DNA of 64,000 nucleotides from Candidatus Bathyarchaeota archaeon (GTDB lineage: Archaea > Thermoproteota > Bathyarchaeia > Bathyarchaeales > Bathycorpusculaceae). The translations under genes and the position numbers were made by a program. The notes beneath the pieces were generated by a model. The model saw only the letters and a program-made list of their open reading frames with translations, made no database searches and had not been told where the DNA came from. Positions 33,693 through 42,329 of the stretch are shown in pieces. Within the stretch, counting starts at the first letter, position 1. Every line of letters begins with the position of its first letter. The stretch is from the NCBI GenBank assembly GCA_003164295.1, contig PLTA01000056.1, positions 40,518-104,517 on the forward strand, read 5' to 3'.

Positions 33693-36600
33693 GTGGCGGA
33701 CGGAGTTCATAGGAATCCAGAAATATTTACAGTTAAAGAGAACATTCCTTTAGCCCAGCCTCCCGTAACCACGGAAGAAGTTTTGTCTCTGCCTGCAGAC
33801 CAAATCTTGTCTAGGCTTGGGACTTCCGTAAAAGGATTAAGTGCCGAAGAGGCGCAGAATAGACTAAATATTTATGGAACCAACGAATTAGCGAGGAAAA
33901 CCAAACGCTCAGGCATTGTTAGTCTTCTGCTTCATTTTAAAAGCCCATTAATCGTAATCCTTTTGGCGGCATCAGTTTTTGCAGGCGCAACTGGGGATAT
34001 CCCAGACTTTACGATAATATTTGTTATTGTTTTAATTAGCGTTGGAATTGATCACTATCAAGAGTCTAAAGCTGAGAATGCCGCTGAATTGCTCAAAGAG
34101 AAAGTAAGCACAACAGCTACCGTGCTCCGCGACAATAACAAGGTAGAATTGAGGCTCTCTGAGATCGTCCCAGGAGACATAATTTACTTATCAGCAGGAG
34201 ATATCGTTCCTGCAGATGCAAGAATAATCAATGCTAAGGACCTTTTCATTAATCAGAGTTCTCTTACTGGCGAATCATTCCCTGTAGAAAAAACAGCAAA
34301 CAAGTTAGAATTAGTAAACTTATCGTCTAGTTCGATTACTGAATGGAACAATTATCTGTTTATGGGCACCTCGGTTGTTAGTGGAAGCGCAATTGCAGTC
34401 GTGGTAAAAACTGGCGGCTTGACGGAATACGGAAAAATTGCCAAGAAACTTGTAGCTAAGCCCCCTGAAACCGAGTTCGAGAGAGGTGTAAAAGGATTCA
34501 GTTACCTAATCATGCAAGTCACCTTTATACTAATCATTTTCGTATTCATCGTGCTTGCTCTGTTCCATCGAGGATTAATTGAATCACTCCTTTTTGCCGC
34601 TGCCCTAGCTGTAGGATTGACACCTGAGCTTCTACCAATGATTATTACGATGAACCTTTCTAAAGGTGCCGTTAATATGTCCAAAAAAGGCGTTATTGTA
34701 AAGCACCTTCCTTCAATTGAAAACTTCGGCAGCATGAACGTATTATGCACAGACAAAACTGGGACATTAACGGAAAATCGCATATCGCTATTCTTGCATA
34801 TCGATTCAGACGGAAAAGATGATGATAAAGTTCTACTATATTCATACTTGAATAGTTACTATGAAACTGGACTGAAGAGTCCTCTTGACGAGGCAATTCT
34901 TGTGCACAAGGAACTCGATATTACTGATTTTCAGAAAATCGACGAAGTTCCTTTTGATTTTGTTCGAAGGCGCGTTTCCGTTGTGGTCGAACAACAAAGA
35001 GAAAGGGTTTTTATCGCGAAAGGTGCTCCTGAAGAAATCTTGAAGGTATCGGCTTACTGCGAAACAAGCGGAGTTTTACAGGATATCAATGATGAATTGC
35101 GAAAAAAGATTGAACAAAAATATTTTGACCTAAGTTCTGAAGGCTTACGGGTTTTAGGTGTCGCATATAAAAAACTCAAAGAAGAAAAAGTTGTTTACAC
35201 TGTTAACGATGAGAACGACATGGTTTTCCTTGGATTTGTTGCTTTTCTTGACCCTCCAAAGGAAACTGCAAAAGAGTCGCTGGGGCTTTTAGCCAAAGAA
35301 GGAATAGAACTAAAGATTCTAACTGGCGACAACGAGTTAGTTACAAGAAAAATATGTGAAAAACTTGGCTTCGAAGTGAAAGGCGTTGTTCTCGGAAATG
35401 ACATGGCTCAAATGCATGATGACGCGCTTGCTAGAGTGGTTGAGGAAGCCAATGTTTTTGCACGGGTAACTCCTGCTCAAAAAGACCGAATAATTAACAT
35501 GTTGAAAAGTAACGGTCATGTTGTTGGCTTTATGGGCGACGGGATCAACGATGCACCATCATTAAAAACATCTGATGTGGGTGTTTCAGTTAACAATGCT
35601 GTAGATGTTGCGAAAGAGTCGGCTGACATAATATTACTTGAAAATGACTTAAGAGTATTAGCTGAAGGTGTGATCGAGGGACGAAAAACCTTCGGCAACA
35701 CAATGAAATATGTGATGATGGGCATCAGTTCAAACTTTGGCAACATGTTCAGTGTAGCTGGAGCAGCACTGTTTTTGCCCTTCTTCCCTATGATGTCCAT
35801 ACAGATATTGTTAAACAACCTTCTCTATACGCTCTCTCAAACAACCATCGCCACCGATAACGTCGATGAAGAATACATCGAGCGTCCCAAAAGATGGGAC
35901 ATTTCCTTCATTAGAAACTTTATGATTGTGGAAGGGCCAATCAGCTCAATTTTTGATTACGCCACGTTTTTTACAATGGCTTTCGTTTTTGGTATTCCCA
36001 TAACTGCATTAGCATCGGGACTTCCAGCTGCATCAATTTTCCAGCAATCACAATTTCAAACTGCATGGTTCGTAGAATCACTTTGTACTCAAACATTAGT
36101 GGTTTTTGTTATTAGAACACGGCAGTCGCCGTTCTGGAAGAGCCAACCCGGCAAGTACTTGGTACTTAGTAGCTTCTCAGTAGTTGCCATAGCCTTAATC
36201 ATACCATACACTCCTGTTGGAAAAATATTCCATTTTGTACCTCCGCCACCCCTGTTCTATGCAATTTTATTACTGATGATCATCACTTACCTGTTTCTGG
36301 CTGAGGCTGTGAAAAGATGGTTCTATAAGCGTCATGCTTTCAGAATTGAGCAAACTCTGGTTCCTAAAAGGAAAGCTTTTTACCTTAGCAGTAGTGCGCG
36401 GTTAGTTCAAGATTTGGCTGCAGTTATCTGTTTGCGGTCAGAAAACGAGATTTCTCTGGATTCTCTGGTTCAAGACCTGTCGAGAACCTTGAATTTCCCC
36501 GTTGACTCCGATCGCGTTTATCAGAGCCTGCAGCACCTACGTCGAGGCGGATTAATTGACGTAGATTGGCACAACCGTATGATCAAAAGATCAGGACCTA

Positions 36601-36749
36601 TCAAAGAATATATTATAAACCGGGTTATGCCGACGGGAATATGGCCTTCCGTGTATGATGATTGGATTCGTATAAGTAGGTCGATTCAAGAAAAATATGG
36701 CGAAATTAACCCTGACTTCCAAGATATTTTGTCGGCAAGACAACATTAG
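33693..36749 (+). CDS. mgtA: MgtA/MgtB-type magnesium P-type ATPase with C-terminal extension
   Basis: 1018 residues. P-ATPase motifs: LTGESFPVEK, phosphorylation site DKTGTLT with Asp about 354, ILTGDNELV and GDGINDAPSLK. The wording LTPELLPMIITMNLSKGAV, NLLYTLSQTTIATDNVDEEY and PKRWDISFIRNFMI is that of P-IIIB magnesium importers. About 130 residues after the last helix (890-1018) are not part of the family: they read like a winged-helix unit (VYQSLQHLRRGGLIDVDWHN) plus a helical tail. GTG at 33693 preceded by GGCGGAG. Mg2+ or Ni2+ uptake is expected. Confidence 0.92.
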   Translation: MADGVHRNPEIFTVKENIPLAQPPVTTEEVLSLPADQILSRLGTSVKGLSAEEAQNRLNIYGTNELARKTKRSGIVSLLLHFKSPLIVILLAASVFAGATGDIPDFTIIFVIVLISVGIDHYQESKAENAAELLKEKVSTTATVLRDNNKVELRLSEIVPGDIIYLSAGDIVPADARIINAKDLFINQSSLTGESFPVEKTANKLELVNLSSSSITEWNNYLFMGTSVVSGSAIAVVVKTGGLTEYGKIAKKLVAKPPETEFERGVKGFSYLIMQVTFILIIFVFIVLALFHRGLIESLLFAAALAVGLTPELLPMIITMNLSKGAVNMSKKGVIVKHLPSIENFGSMNVLCTDKTGTLTENRISLFLHIDSDGKDDDKVLLYSYLNSYYETGLKSPLDEAILVHKELDITDFQKIDEVPFDFVRRRVSVVVEQQRERVFIAKGAPEEILKVSAYCETSGVLQDINDELRKKIEQKYFDLSSEGLRVLGVAYKKLKEEKVVYTVNDENDMVFLGFVAFLDPPKETAKESLGLLAKEGIELKILTGDNELVTRKICEKLGFEVKGVVLGNDMAQMHDDALARVVEEANVFARVTPAQKDRIINMLKSNGHVVGFMGDGINDAPSLKTSDVGVSVNNAVDVAKESADIILLENDLRVLAEGVIEGRKTFGNTMKYVMMGISSNFGNMFSVAGAALFLPFFPMMSIQILLNNLLYTLSQTTIATDNVDEEYIERPKRWDISFIRNFMIVEGPISSIFDYATFFTMAFVFGIPITALASGLPAASIFQQSQFQTAWFVESLCTQTLVVFVIRTRQSPFWKSQPGKYLVLSSFSVVAIALIIPYTPVGKIFHFVPPPPLFYAILLLMIITYLFLAEAVKRWFYKRHAFRIEQTLVPKRKAFYLSSSARLVQDLAAVICLRSENEISLDSLVQDLSRTLNFPVDSDRVYQSLQHLRRGGLIDVDWHNRMIKRSGPIKEYIINRVMPTGIWPSVYDDWIRISRSIQEKYGEINPDFQDILSARQH

Positions 36750-36980
36750 ATATTTTTTTTGGTTCCTCTATTAATTAATTGACTAAATTGTCAAGCATGC
36801 ACGGAAAAATCTCTTTTTAATTGAAAGGCAGAAAAACATCGGTAGATGAGATGACACCTTTTCGAGGATTTTATTTTTTTCCTTTGATAAGCTGAACTAG
36901 TCCTTTTATGTTAACTATCCTATTATTTCAAACATGAAAAACAGAATAATCTGAGTTGATTATTCAGGGTAAATGTTTGT

Positions 36981-37988
36981 TCAATGCGATAGTGCTGTCC
37001 ACAGGTGGTCTGAGATCGGTCTTGGTAGCATCTCAGCGGAATCATCTTTGTGCATCAAGATGCGTTTATTTGGGTTTGGGTTGAATTCTCCTATGATGTC
37101 AGCGTAAATATGTGCTTGGCATAGGGCTTCAACTATTTTGTCTGCTGCTTCTGGCTGAGCAGAAATGAGTAATGCGCCTGAACTAATAAGTTGCAATGGG
37201 TCAATTTCGTAGTATCTGCATATTTTGGCGGTTTCTGGTTCGATTGTGATTTTTTCTTCAAAAACGCGTATGCCTAAACCTGCGGCATCTGCCATCTCAT
37301 GGATGCCATTTAATATTCCGCCTTCAGTTGGATCATGCATGGCATGCACTCCCCCTGTCCTAAAAGCGGTTAATGCATCTTTTACTATGCTTATTTGATT
37401 GTAGAACCCTTTTGCGCTTTCAAGAACGGCAGGCGAGAAAACTTTTTTTAGTTGCTCTTCTCGGTCGGAGGCTAAAATTGCTGTGCCTTCAATTCCCGCG
37501 CTCTTGGTTAAAATCATTTTGTCACCTGCTTTTGCTCCTGCTGCTGTTACGTATTTGCCTTTTTCTGTCAAGCCCATGATGCAGCCAACCACGATAGGGT
37601 TAGTTATGCCTGGTGTTGATTCGCAGTGTCCACCTACTATGGCTATTCCAAGCTCTTTCGCGGCAGTGTGCATTTGGGTGCTTATTGTTTCAATGATTTT
37701 GCTGTCACTGTTTTCTGGCAACATTATGCAGGAGAAGAAAAAAGCTGGTTCAACCCCGAAAGTGGCTACGTCGTTAGCGTTTATGTTTATGGCTTCCCAG
37801 CCAATGCGTTCAATCGCGCCCGTGATTGGATCCATTGAGACAATGGCATTTTTGCTTCCAACATCTAATACAGCTCCATCTACTCCAGCAGCTGGACCTA
37901 AAACGACTTCGCTGCGTTCAGCGCCCAAGTTTTTGAATACTACTTCTTTTAGGATATCGATGGGGATTTTTCCAGGTGGTAGTTTCAT
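36981..37988 (-). CDS. AIR synthase-related (PurM/HypE-like) protein
   Basis: 335 residues. The PurM-fold signatures GPAAGVDGAVLDVG, SMDPITGAIERIGWEAININ and MHDPTEGGILNGIHEMADAA resemble HypE, SelD and ThiL, but the C-terminus lacks the HypE PRxC cysteine, so it is not a cyanide-ligand enzyme. It probably binds ATP and a small phosphorylated substrate. Lies 26 nt downstream of the ECF S-component gene on the same strand, so a vitamin or cofactor kinase/synthase role is plausible. This context reading is inference. Confidence 0.8.
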   Translation of the reverse strand: MKLPPGKIPIDILKEVVFKNLGAERSEVVLGPAAGVDGAVLDVGSKNAIVSMDPITGAIERIGWEAININANDVATFGVEPAFFFSCIMLPENSDSKIIETISTQMHTAAKELGIAIVGGHCESTPGITNPIVVGCIMGLTEKGKYVTAAGAKAGDKMILTKSAGIEGTAILASDREEQLKKVFSPAVLESAKGFYNQISIVKDALTAFRTGGVHAMHDPTEGGILNGIHEMADAAGLGIRVFEEKITIEPETAKICRYYEIDPLQLISSGALLISAQPEAADKIVEALCQAHIYADIIGEFNPNPNKRILMHKDDSAEMLPRPISDHLWTALSH

Positions 37989-38014
37989 AGTTTATTCTCT
38001 GTGAAATCTAGCTT

Positions 38015-38566
38015 TTAAGGCAGTGGCAAGTTTGGTGTTTCATTTTTTCTATTTATCCATGTTTCTGGGAGTCTTCGTCTTAAAATCAATGCTATTGGAA
38101 TTCCAACTGCTGCACCTACGATGATCTGTGTTATGTTTCCAGGCACTTCTGCTAAGGCTGCCCATCGGAGGCCAAGCGGGAAAAATTCAGCGAGGAAATA
38201 GCCCCCGACCATTTCTGTGCCTGCAATTGTTACAGCGATTAAGTCTCGCCAGATGGCTTTTCGATTGGAAATTGTTCCTGCAATTGTGCCTTCTAATCCT
38301 TTTATTATTAATGTAAATGGCGCGTATATGGCGTAGCCGGAAATTACATCAGAAATGAATGAACCTATGCCTCCTGCTAGTCCTCCAACAATTGGTCCGA
38401 ATGTTAGTGCGCTTACAAAAATCATGATGTCGCCTAAATTAATGTAGCCTCCTGTTGCTGGAACGGGGATTTGGATTAAGAAAGTTGATACGGCTACTAG
38501 GGCGGCCATGATTGAGGATAATGCCAGTATGACTGCGATTCGTTCTAAGAGTGAATTGTTTTGCAT
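38015..38566 (-). CDS. ECF transporter substrate-binding (S) component
   Basis: 183 residues with five to six hydrophobic helices. GGYINLGDIMIFVSALTFGP and GGLAGGIGSFISDVISGYA are the ECF S-component signature (GD near helix 2, G-rich turn). Such proteins capture vitamins (thiamine, HMP, riboflavin, pantothenate and others) and share a common ATPase/T module, not encoded here. The vitamin cannot be named. First gene of a two-gene operon with the PurM-like enzyme, just downstream of a strong palindrome. Confidence 0.85.
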   Translation of the reverse strand: MQNNSLLERIAVILALSSIMAALVAVSTFLIQIPVPATGGYINLGDIMIFVSALTFGPIVGGLAGGIGSFISDVISGYAIYAPFTLIIKGLEGTIAGTISNRKAIWRDLIAVTIAGTEMVGGYFLAEFFPLGLRWAALAEVPGNITQIIVGAAVGIPIALILRRRLPETWINRKNETPNLPLP

Positions 38567-38580
38567 CTTACAGACTCATG

Positions 38581-38616
38581 TATAGTTGTAACTTTAGTAT
38601 AGTTGTAGCTATACTA
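38581..38616. promoter_or_regulatory. Operator-like direct and inverted repeats upstream of the ECF gene
   Basis: TATAGTTGTA occurs twice exactly (38581-38590 and 38598-38607), 17 nt apart. The second copy is part of a perfect inverted repeat TAGTATAG-TTGTAG-CTATACTA (38595-38602/38609-38616). The array sits between the ECF start (38566) and the stop of the upstream regulator-like gene (38638), as expected for a repressor site over the promoter. Confidence 0.6.
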
Positions 38617-38637
38617 TCTAATAAGATTTGCTGGAAA

Positions 38638-40035
38638 TCACATAAGCAATTGAATTTCATCAAACGCTGCCAAAACCTTCCTACCCTTCTCAGTAATTCG
38701 GAAAAATTTCTTGTCATTCTCCTCATAACCAACAACCAATCCCCTGTCAGCCAACTCGTTAAGATGCTGATACACAGCAGCACGCGTCATTATCTGCCCC
38801 AGTTGCTTCCACAAATCATAACCATACGAATCCTTTTCACTAAGAATTTTGAGAATTTTTTGCTTTGTACTCACTGCAAGCCCTAACCCCGCCGCTTTCT
38901 GCTTTTTCGTCAAAGCCTGTAAAACGTCGGTAGCTTTAAGCCCGCTCCCCGTGATAAGACAAACAACGCTAGAGTCAGGGGAAATTTTGTCAACGTTGAG
39001 TTTTTGCAGTGCTGCTACGGTGGCTGAGCTGGCGGGTTCAGCGAAGACTCCTTCAAGTTTAGCGATAAGAAGTTCAGAAGCAAAAATCTCTGCGTCTGAA
39101 ACAGTTAAAGCTAACCCGTTTGACTCCTCAATGGCTTTGATTGCTAAGTCACTTTGTAATGGCTCACCAACAAGGATAGCAAGCGCGCGTGTTGAAGGGT
39201 TGCAGGATTTTTGGTGTGACTGTTCTGTAAGTTGGTTAACTATGGGGGAGCAGCCCTCTGTTTGAACCCCAATCATCCTTGGTAACGAATTAGTAATTCC
39301 GAGTTTTTTCAATTCCTTGAATCCTTTCCATAGAGAATAGATTGTTCCGCCGCTACCCATTGGAACAATAACCCAATCTGGAACAGCAAACTGCTCATCA
39401 ATTTCGTATGAAATTGTTTTTTGTGCTTCAACAACTAACGGGTTAAGTTCCGCAGTGGCTTGGTACCAGCATGTTTCCTTAGCTAAGTCAGCTGCTTTTC
39501 GTATAGAATCATCCACAATGACGCCTGACTCCTCAATCACAGCGTCGTAAGCAATCATCTGGGCAAGTTTTCCAACATCTACAATTTTGGGAACTAAGAC
39601 ATGGCATATCAGTCCTGCTTTTGCGCTGTAAGCCGCTAAAGAGGCGCCCATATTGCCGTTGCTGGCACATACCAGGGTTTTGAAATCTTGATCAATAGCG
39701 TTCGATGTCAAGAAAGCTGCTGCCCGATCTCTGTAAGAGTTTGTTGGGTTTCTTGTTTCATCTTTCAAATAGAGTTCTTTTATTCCTACAGCTTTCGCTA
39801 ATCTTTCAGCCTTATGCAGAGGCGTCGCTCCTTCACCCAAGCTAACTTTGTGGTCAACATGGGGAAGCATATATTCATATCTCCAGAATCCCTGCCGCCC
39901 AGAAATTTTCAATTTGCCCACTTCAGGCAGAGAAGACATGTATTCCAATGTTCCGCCGCAAGTTTCGCAGTTACTTTTCAACGGATTAACTGGAAACTCA
40001 AAGTTACACCGTATGCATTTGAGAGTTTGCTTCAT
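38638..40035 (-). CDS. Threonine-synthase-like pseudoenzyme fused to winged-helix domain
   Basis: 465 residues. An N-terminal zinc ribbon (Cys7, Cys10, Cys23, Cys26) and a fold-type II PLP domain match threonine synthase: LYLKDETRNPTNSYRDRAAA, CASNGNMGASLAAYSAKAG, PMGSGGTIYSLWKGFKEL. The PLP lysine of the family motif GSFKDR is replaced: NSYRDR has Arg102, codon AGA at 39730-39732. From about residue 385 a winged helix follows (KILSEKDSYGYDLWKQLGQI, MTRAAVYQHLNELADRGLVV). The best reading is a ligand-sensing transcription factor built from an inactive enzyme, possibly acting on the operator at 38581-38616. Confidence 0.85.
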   Translation of the reverse strand: MKQTLKCIRCNFEFPVNPLKSNCETCGGTLEYMSSLPEVGKLKISGRQGFWRYEYMLPHVDHKVSLGEGATPLHKAERLAKAVGIKELYLKDETRNPTNSYRDRAAAFLTSNAIDQDFKTLVCASNGNMGASLAAYSAKAGLICHVLVPKIVDVGKLAQMIAYDAVIEESGVIVDDSIRKAADLAKETCWYQATAELNPLVVEAQKTISYEIDEQFAVPDWVIVPMGSGGTIYSLWKGFKELKKLGITNSLPRMIGVQTEGCSPIVNQLTEQSHQKSCNPSTRALAILVGEPLQSDLAIKAIEESNGLALTVSDAEIFASELLIAKLEGVFAEPASSATVAALQKLNVDKISPDSSVVCLITGSGLKATDVLQALTKKQKAAGLGLAVSTKQKILKILSEKDSYGYDLWKQLGQIMTRAAVYQHLNELADRGLVVGYEENDKKFFRITEKGRKVLAAFDEIQLLM

Positions 40036-40181
40036 CTTTTCCTATCTTGATTAAACACACTTTTATGTTATACCTTTCCCATTTGTTAAAAAAGGTTTTT
40101 GATTTTCTACTTCATTTTTCAGAAGAGGAAAATCTAAATGGGAGTTCACCACAAAATAAATGCGAATGCGAGTGACAAATT

Positions 40182-40583
40182 ATGACTGAAAGAGTAGATC
40201 CAATTAAAATGCATAAAGAAGCCATTTCTTTGATGGAAAACGGCAAATATGAAGAAGCACAAGAGCTTTTTGCCAAAACTGGCGAGCTCTATTATAAAGG
40301 ACAGAATTATTTTGGTGCAGCAGAAATGTATTACAAAGCTGGTGAAGCTGCTGTTGCCCTCAAAGACTGCGAAAAAGGCGCAGGGTTTTTCATGAAATCC
40401 TCTGACATAGCGTTTAGCAAAGCTTTTGACCGCTATGGTTTAAGTGGGCTTGAGCAGGCAAGAGACTGCCAAAAAGTTTTAGGTAACACTAAAGAAGTTG
40501 TGGAACTGGAAAAGAGAATTAAAGAAATCAATGATAAACAAAAAGAACCTGAGGGCGAATCAACTTTCAGCGTCTTTTCTTAA
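40182..40583 (+). CDS. TPR-like helical repeat protein
   Basis: 133 residues of paired helices: ISLMENGKYEEAQELFAKTG, YFGAAEMYYKAGEAAVALKD and a third degenerate repeat, ending in a charged helix. The Gly/Ala/Tyr spacing is TPR-like, close to alpha-SNAP-type repeats, implying a protein-interaction adaptor. ATG at 40182. No partner is evident; the long non-coding region lies downstream. Confidence 0.65.
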   Translation: MTERVDPIKMHKEAISLMENGKYEEAQELFAKTGELYYKGQNYFGAAEMYYKAGEAAVALKDCEKGAGFFMKSSDIAFSKAFDRYGLSGLEQARDCQKVLGNTKEVVELEKRIKEINDKQKEPEGESTFSVFS

Positions 40584-40953
40584 TTCTTTTTCCCTGTTTC
40601 TTCGATAAATTTCTAGTTCTGTGATAATAAACTTGTTTTTTTAGTGTTAGGTAAGAAAATAATTCCGATATTTTTGTTGAAATTTTTTTTCTTTGTGTTT
40701 TGGCTTGCTTTTTTGATTTAGGGCTTGGATTAGTTGTAGGTTGGTACATTTTTAGACATTATTAGACAAAATTGACATTATTTGACAAGTTTAGACATTT
40801 TTAGACAATCAGAATTGCTTGGAAATTATGAACTTCAGTTTTTAAATGATTTTTTGGACCAAATTCTTTGTTTGTATTTTATGTTACTTTTTCAGTTCGA
40901 GTTTGATTTGTTTGCTGGTTGAGATATAAAAGGTTGGAGGAGGTCTAAAAAGT
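40584..40953. repeat. Non-coding region with dispersed repeat copies 2 and 3
   Basis: Copy 2 at 40707-40744 begins GCTTTTTTGATTTAGG, identical to copy 1 at 30669, then diverges (TAGTTGTAGGTTG). Copy 3 at about 40890-40938 shares ATTTGTTTGC-GGTTG and AAAAGGTT with copy 1. A 60-codon basic ORF on the minus strand (40567-40749) overlaps copy 2 but has no ribosome-binding site and is not called. Confidence 0.45.
40751..40807. repeat. Six GACA motifs phased at about one helical turn
   Basis: TTTAGACA, ATTAGACA, ATTGACA, TTTGACA, TTAGACA and TTAGACA follow each other with the GACA cores at 40755, 40765, 40774, 40784, 40794 and 40804: spacings 10, 9, 10, 10, 10. Each core is preceded by an A/T tract. 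Helical phasing on one face suggests a cooperative protein-binding array or intrinsically bent DNA. Confidence 0.6.
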
Positions 40954-41010
40954 ATGAAAAGAGAATCAAATAAATGCGGAACAAAGAAATCTGCGATTTT
41001 AATTAAATAG
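40954..41010 (+). CDS. 18-codon mini-ORF with perfect Shine-Dalgarno
   Basis: AGGAGGT (40938-40944) lies 9 nt before ATG 40954; the peptide is MKRESNKCGTKKSAILIK, then TAG. A TATA-like GATATAAAAGG lies at 40922-40932. It directly precedes the foldable region at 41017-41116, so it may be a leader peptide. It may also be chance, given its size. Confidence 0.35.
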   Translation: MKRESNKCGTKKSAILIK

Positions 41011-41016
41011 GCAAAA

Positions 41017-41116
41017 ATGTTGGGTTAAGCGGATTTAGCCATGCGCTAACCCTTGACAAGGCACAAAAGTAGACGAGAACGCTTATCTCACGTTAGCCGC
41101 CAGACCCGCCCAACAT
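41017..41116 (-). ncRNA. Candidate structured RNA or attenuator before eif6
   Basis: ATGTTGGG (41017-41024) pairs perfectly with CCCAACAT (41109-41116), and GCTAAC (41045-41050) with GTTAGC (41092-41097); small hairpins CCTT/AAGG and GAGA/TCTC lie within. GGGTTA (41022-41027) can instead pair with TAACCC (41047-41052). On the minus strand that alternative hairpin is followed by AACATTTTT, like a terminator. Mutually exclusive stems are typical of switches. Strand is not certain. The remainder to 41414 shows no gene. Confidence 0.4.
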
Positions 41117-41414
41117 CGTTGGCTCCAAGGAATCACTAATGTTACTGATTATGGATTAAAAATAATTTAAAATGATGTTTTCATACTGAAACAACACTGT
41201 CTAAGTCAATGAAACGATTTTTCAGTCCGATCATAACAATTTATCGTCATTTTTTTGCGAAATCTCAAGTTTTCTGCGTTTAGCAAGCGTTAAATTGTTG
41301 AATTCAACAAGTTTCAAAGAAAAGTAATTTTCAATTTGCGAAAAGAACCGCAATCTAAAAAAAGGAGTATGCATGAAACTTCGCCATTAACGTTATCACT
41401 AGGAGAAATATTTC

Positions 41415-42098
41415 TTGACTGTTTACTTATCCAGCATAGTTGGAAGCGCAAGCATAGGCGTTTACGCATTCGCAACTGAAAACATTGTTATGATTCCACG
41501 AATGGTTCCACTAGAAAAAGCACAAGAATACGCTGATTGGCTAAAAACCAAACTTCTCTACACATTCATCGGCGGCTCAGTTCTCGGAGGCGCATTGGTA
41601 TGCGCAAACTCAAATGGAATGGTGCTTCCAAACTTTGTCCGGCAAGAAGAATTAACAGCGATTAAATCAGTTTTTGATGGAAACATCACTATAATGGAAA
41701 CAAAAAAGACTGCTTACGGCAACCTAGTCTTAACCAGCGACAAAGGAGCGATTGTTGATCCACGCTTCAAAGACAACGAGATAACACTTATCTCCGATGC
41801 ACTGGGGGTTGAAGTTGTGCCCACCGAAATCGCAGGGTTACCTTACGTTGGATCTTTAGCTACAGCAACAAACAAAGGCGTATTAGCCCACCCATTGCTA
41901 AAAGATGAAGAAAGAAAAATCTTAGAAAGCGTTTTCAAAGTTCCAGTGGACGTTGGCACAGTTAACTGTGGGGTCCCTTATGTTGGAACAGGCTTACTTG
42001 CCAATTCTCATGCCGCTGTGGCTGGTTCTATGACAACTGGACCCGAGATGTTTATTATTGGGAATGCGCTGGATGTGGTGCAGGAAGATGAAAAATGA
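41415..42098 (+). CDS. eif6: Translation initiation factor 6 (anti-association factor)
   Basis: 227 residues, five-fold pseudo-symmetric pentein. Repeated units are visible: GSASIGVYAFATENIVMIPR, NSNGMVLPNFVRQEELTAI, TSDKGAIVDPRFKDNEITLI, TNKGVLAHPLLKDEERKILE and NSHAAVAGSMTTGPEM. Binds uL14 on the large subunit and prevents premature 30S joining. TTG at 41415 with AGGAG 9 nt upstream. Stop overlaps the eL20 start (ATGA). Confidence 0.96.
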   Translation: MTVYLSSIVGSASIGVYAFATENIVMIPRMVPLEKAQEYADWLKTKLLYTFIGGSVLGGALVCANSNGMVLPNFVRQEELTAIKSVFDGNITIMETKKTAYGNLVLTSDKGAIVDPRFKDNEITLISDALGVEVVPTEIAGLPYVGSLATATNKGVLAHPLLKDEERKILESVFKVPVDVGTVNCGVPYVGTGLLANSHAAVAGSMTTGPEMFIIGNALDVVQEDEK

Positions 42099-42325
42099 AG
42101 GCTTTCAAGGTAACCGGCGAAATAAATAAGCCACGGCTGTCAACTCCTTTTGTAAGGGAATTGTTAGCTGACAAAAGTGAGCATGCAGTTGAGAAAGTTT
42201 ACGCTGAAATTGGCAGCAGACACCGAGTCAAAAGATGCCACATAACAATAGACTCTGTTGAAGAAATCTCCGGCGAACAAGTAATAAATCCAATCTTAAA
42301 GAAAATTATGGCTGCTGGAGCGTAA
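42095..42325 (+). CDS. rpl20a: Ribosomal protein eL20 (LX/L18a)
   Basis: 76 residues, the short archaeal form. FKVTGEINKPRLSTPFVREL and VEKVYAEIGSRHRVKRCHIT are diagnostic. Coupled to eif6 by ATGA overlap; prefoldin alpha begins 4 nt after its stop. The order eif6-rpl20a-pfdA-ftsY is conserved in archaea. Confidence 0.95.
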   Translation: MKAFKVTGEINKPRLSTPFVRELLADKSEHAVEKVYAEIGSRHRVKRCHITIDSVEEISGEQVINPILKKIMAAGA

Positions 42326-42329
42326 TAAC

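Noticed and set aside
40567..40749. 60-codon basic ORF on the minus strand
   Set aside because: No ribosome-binding site; overlaps a dispersed repeat and the end of the TPR gene.
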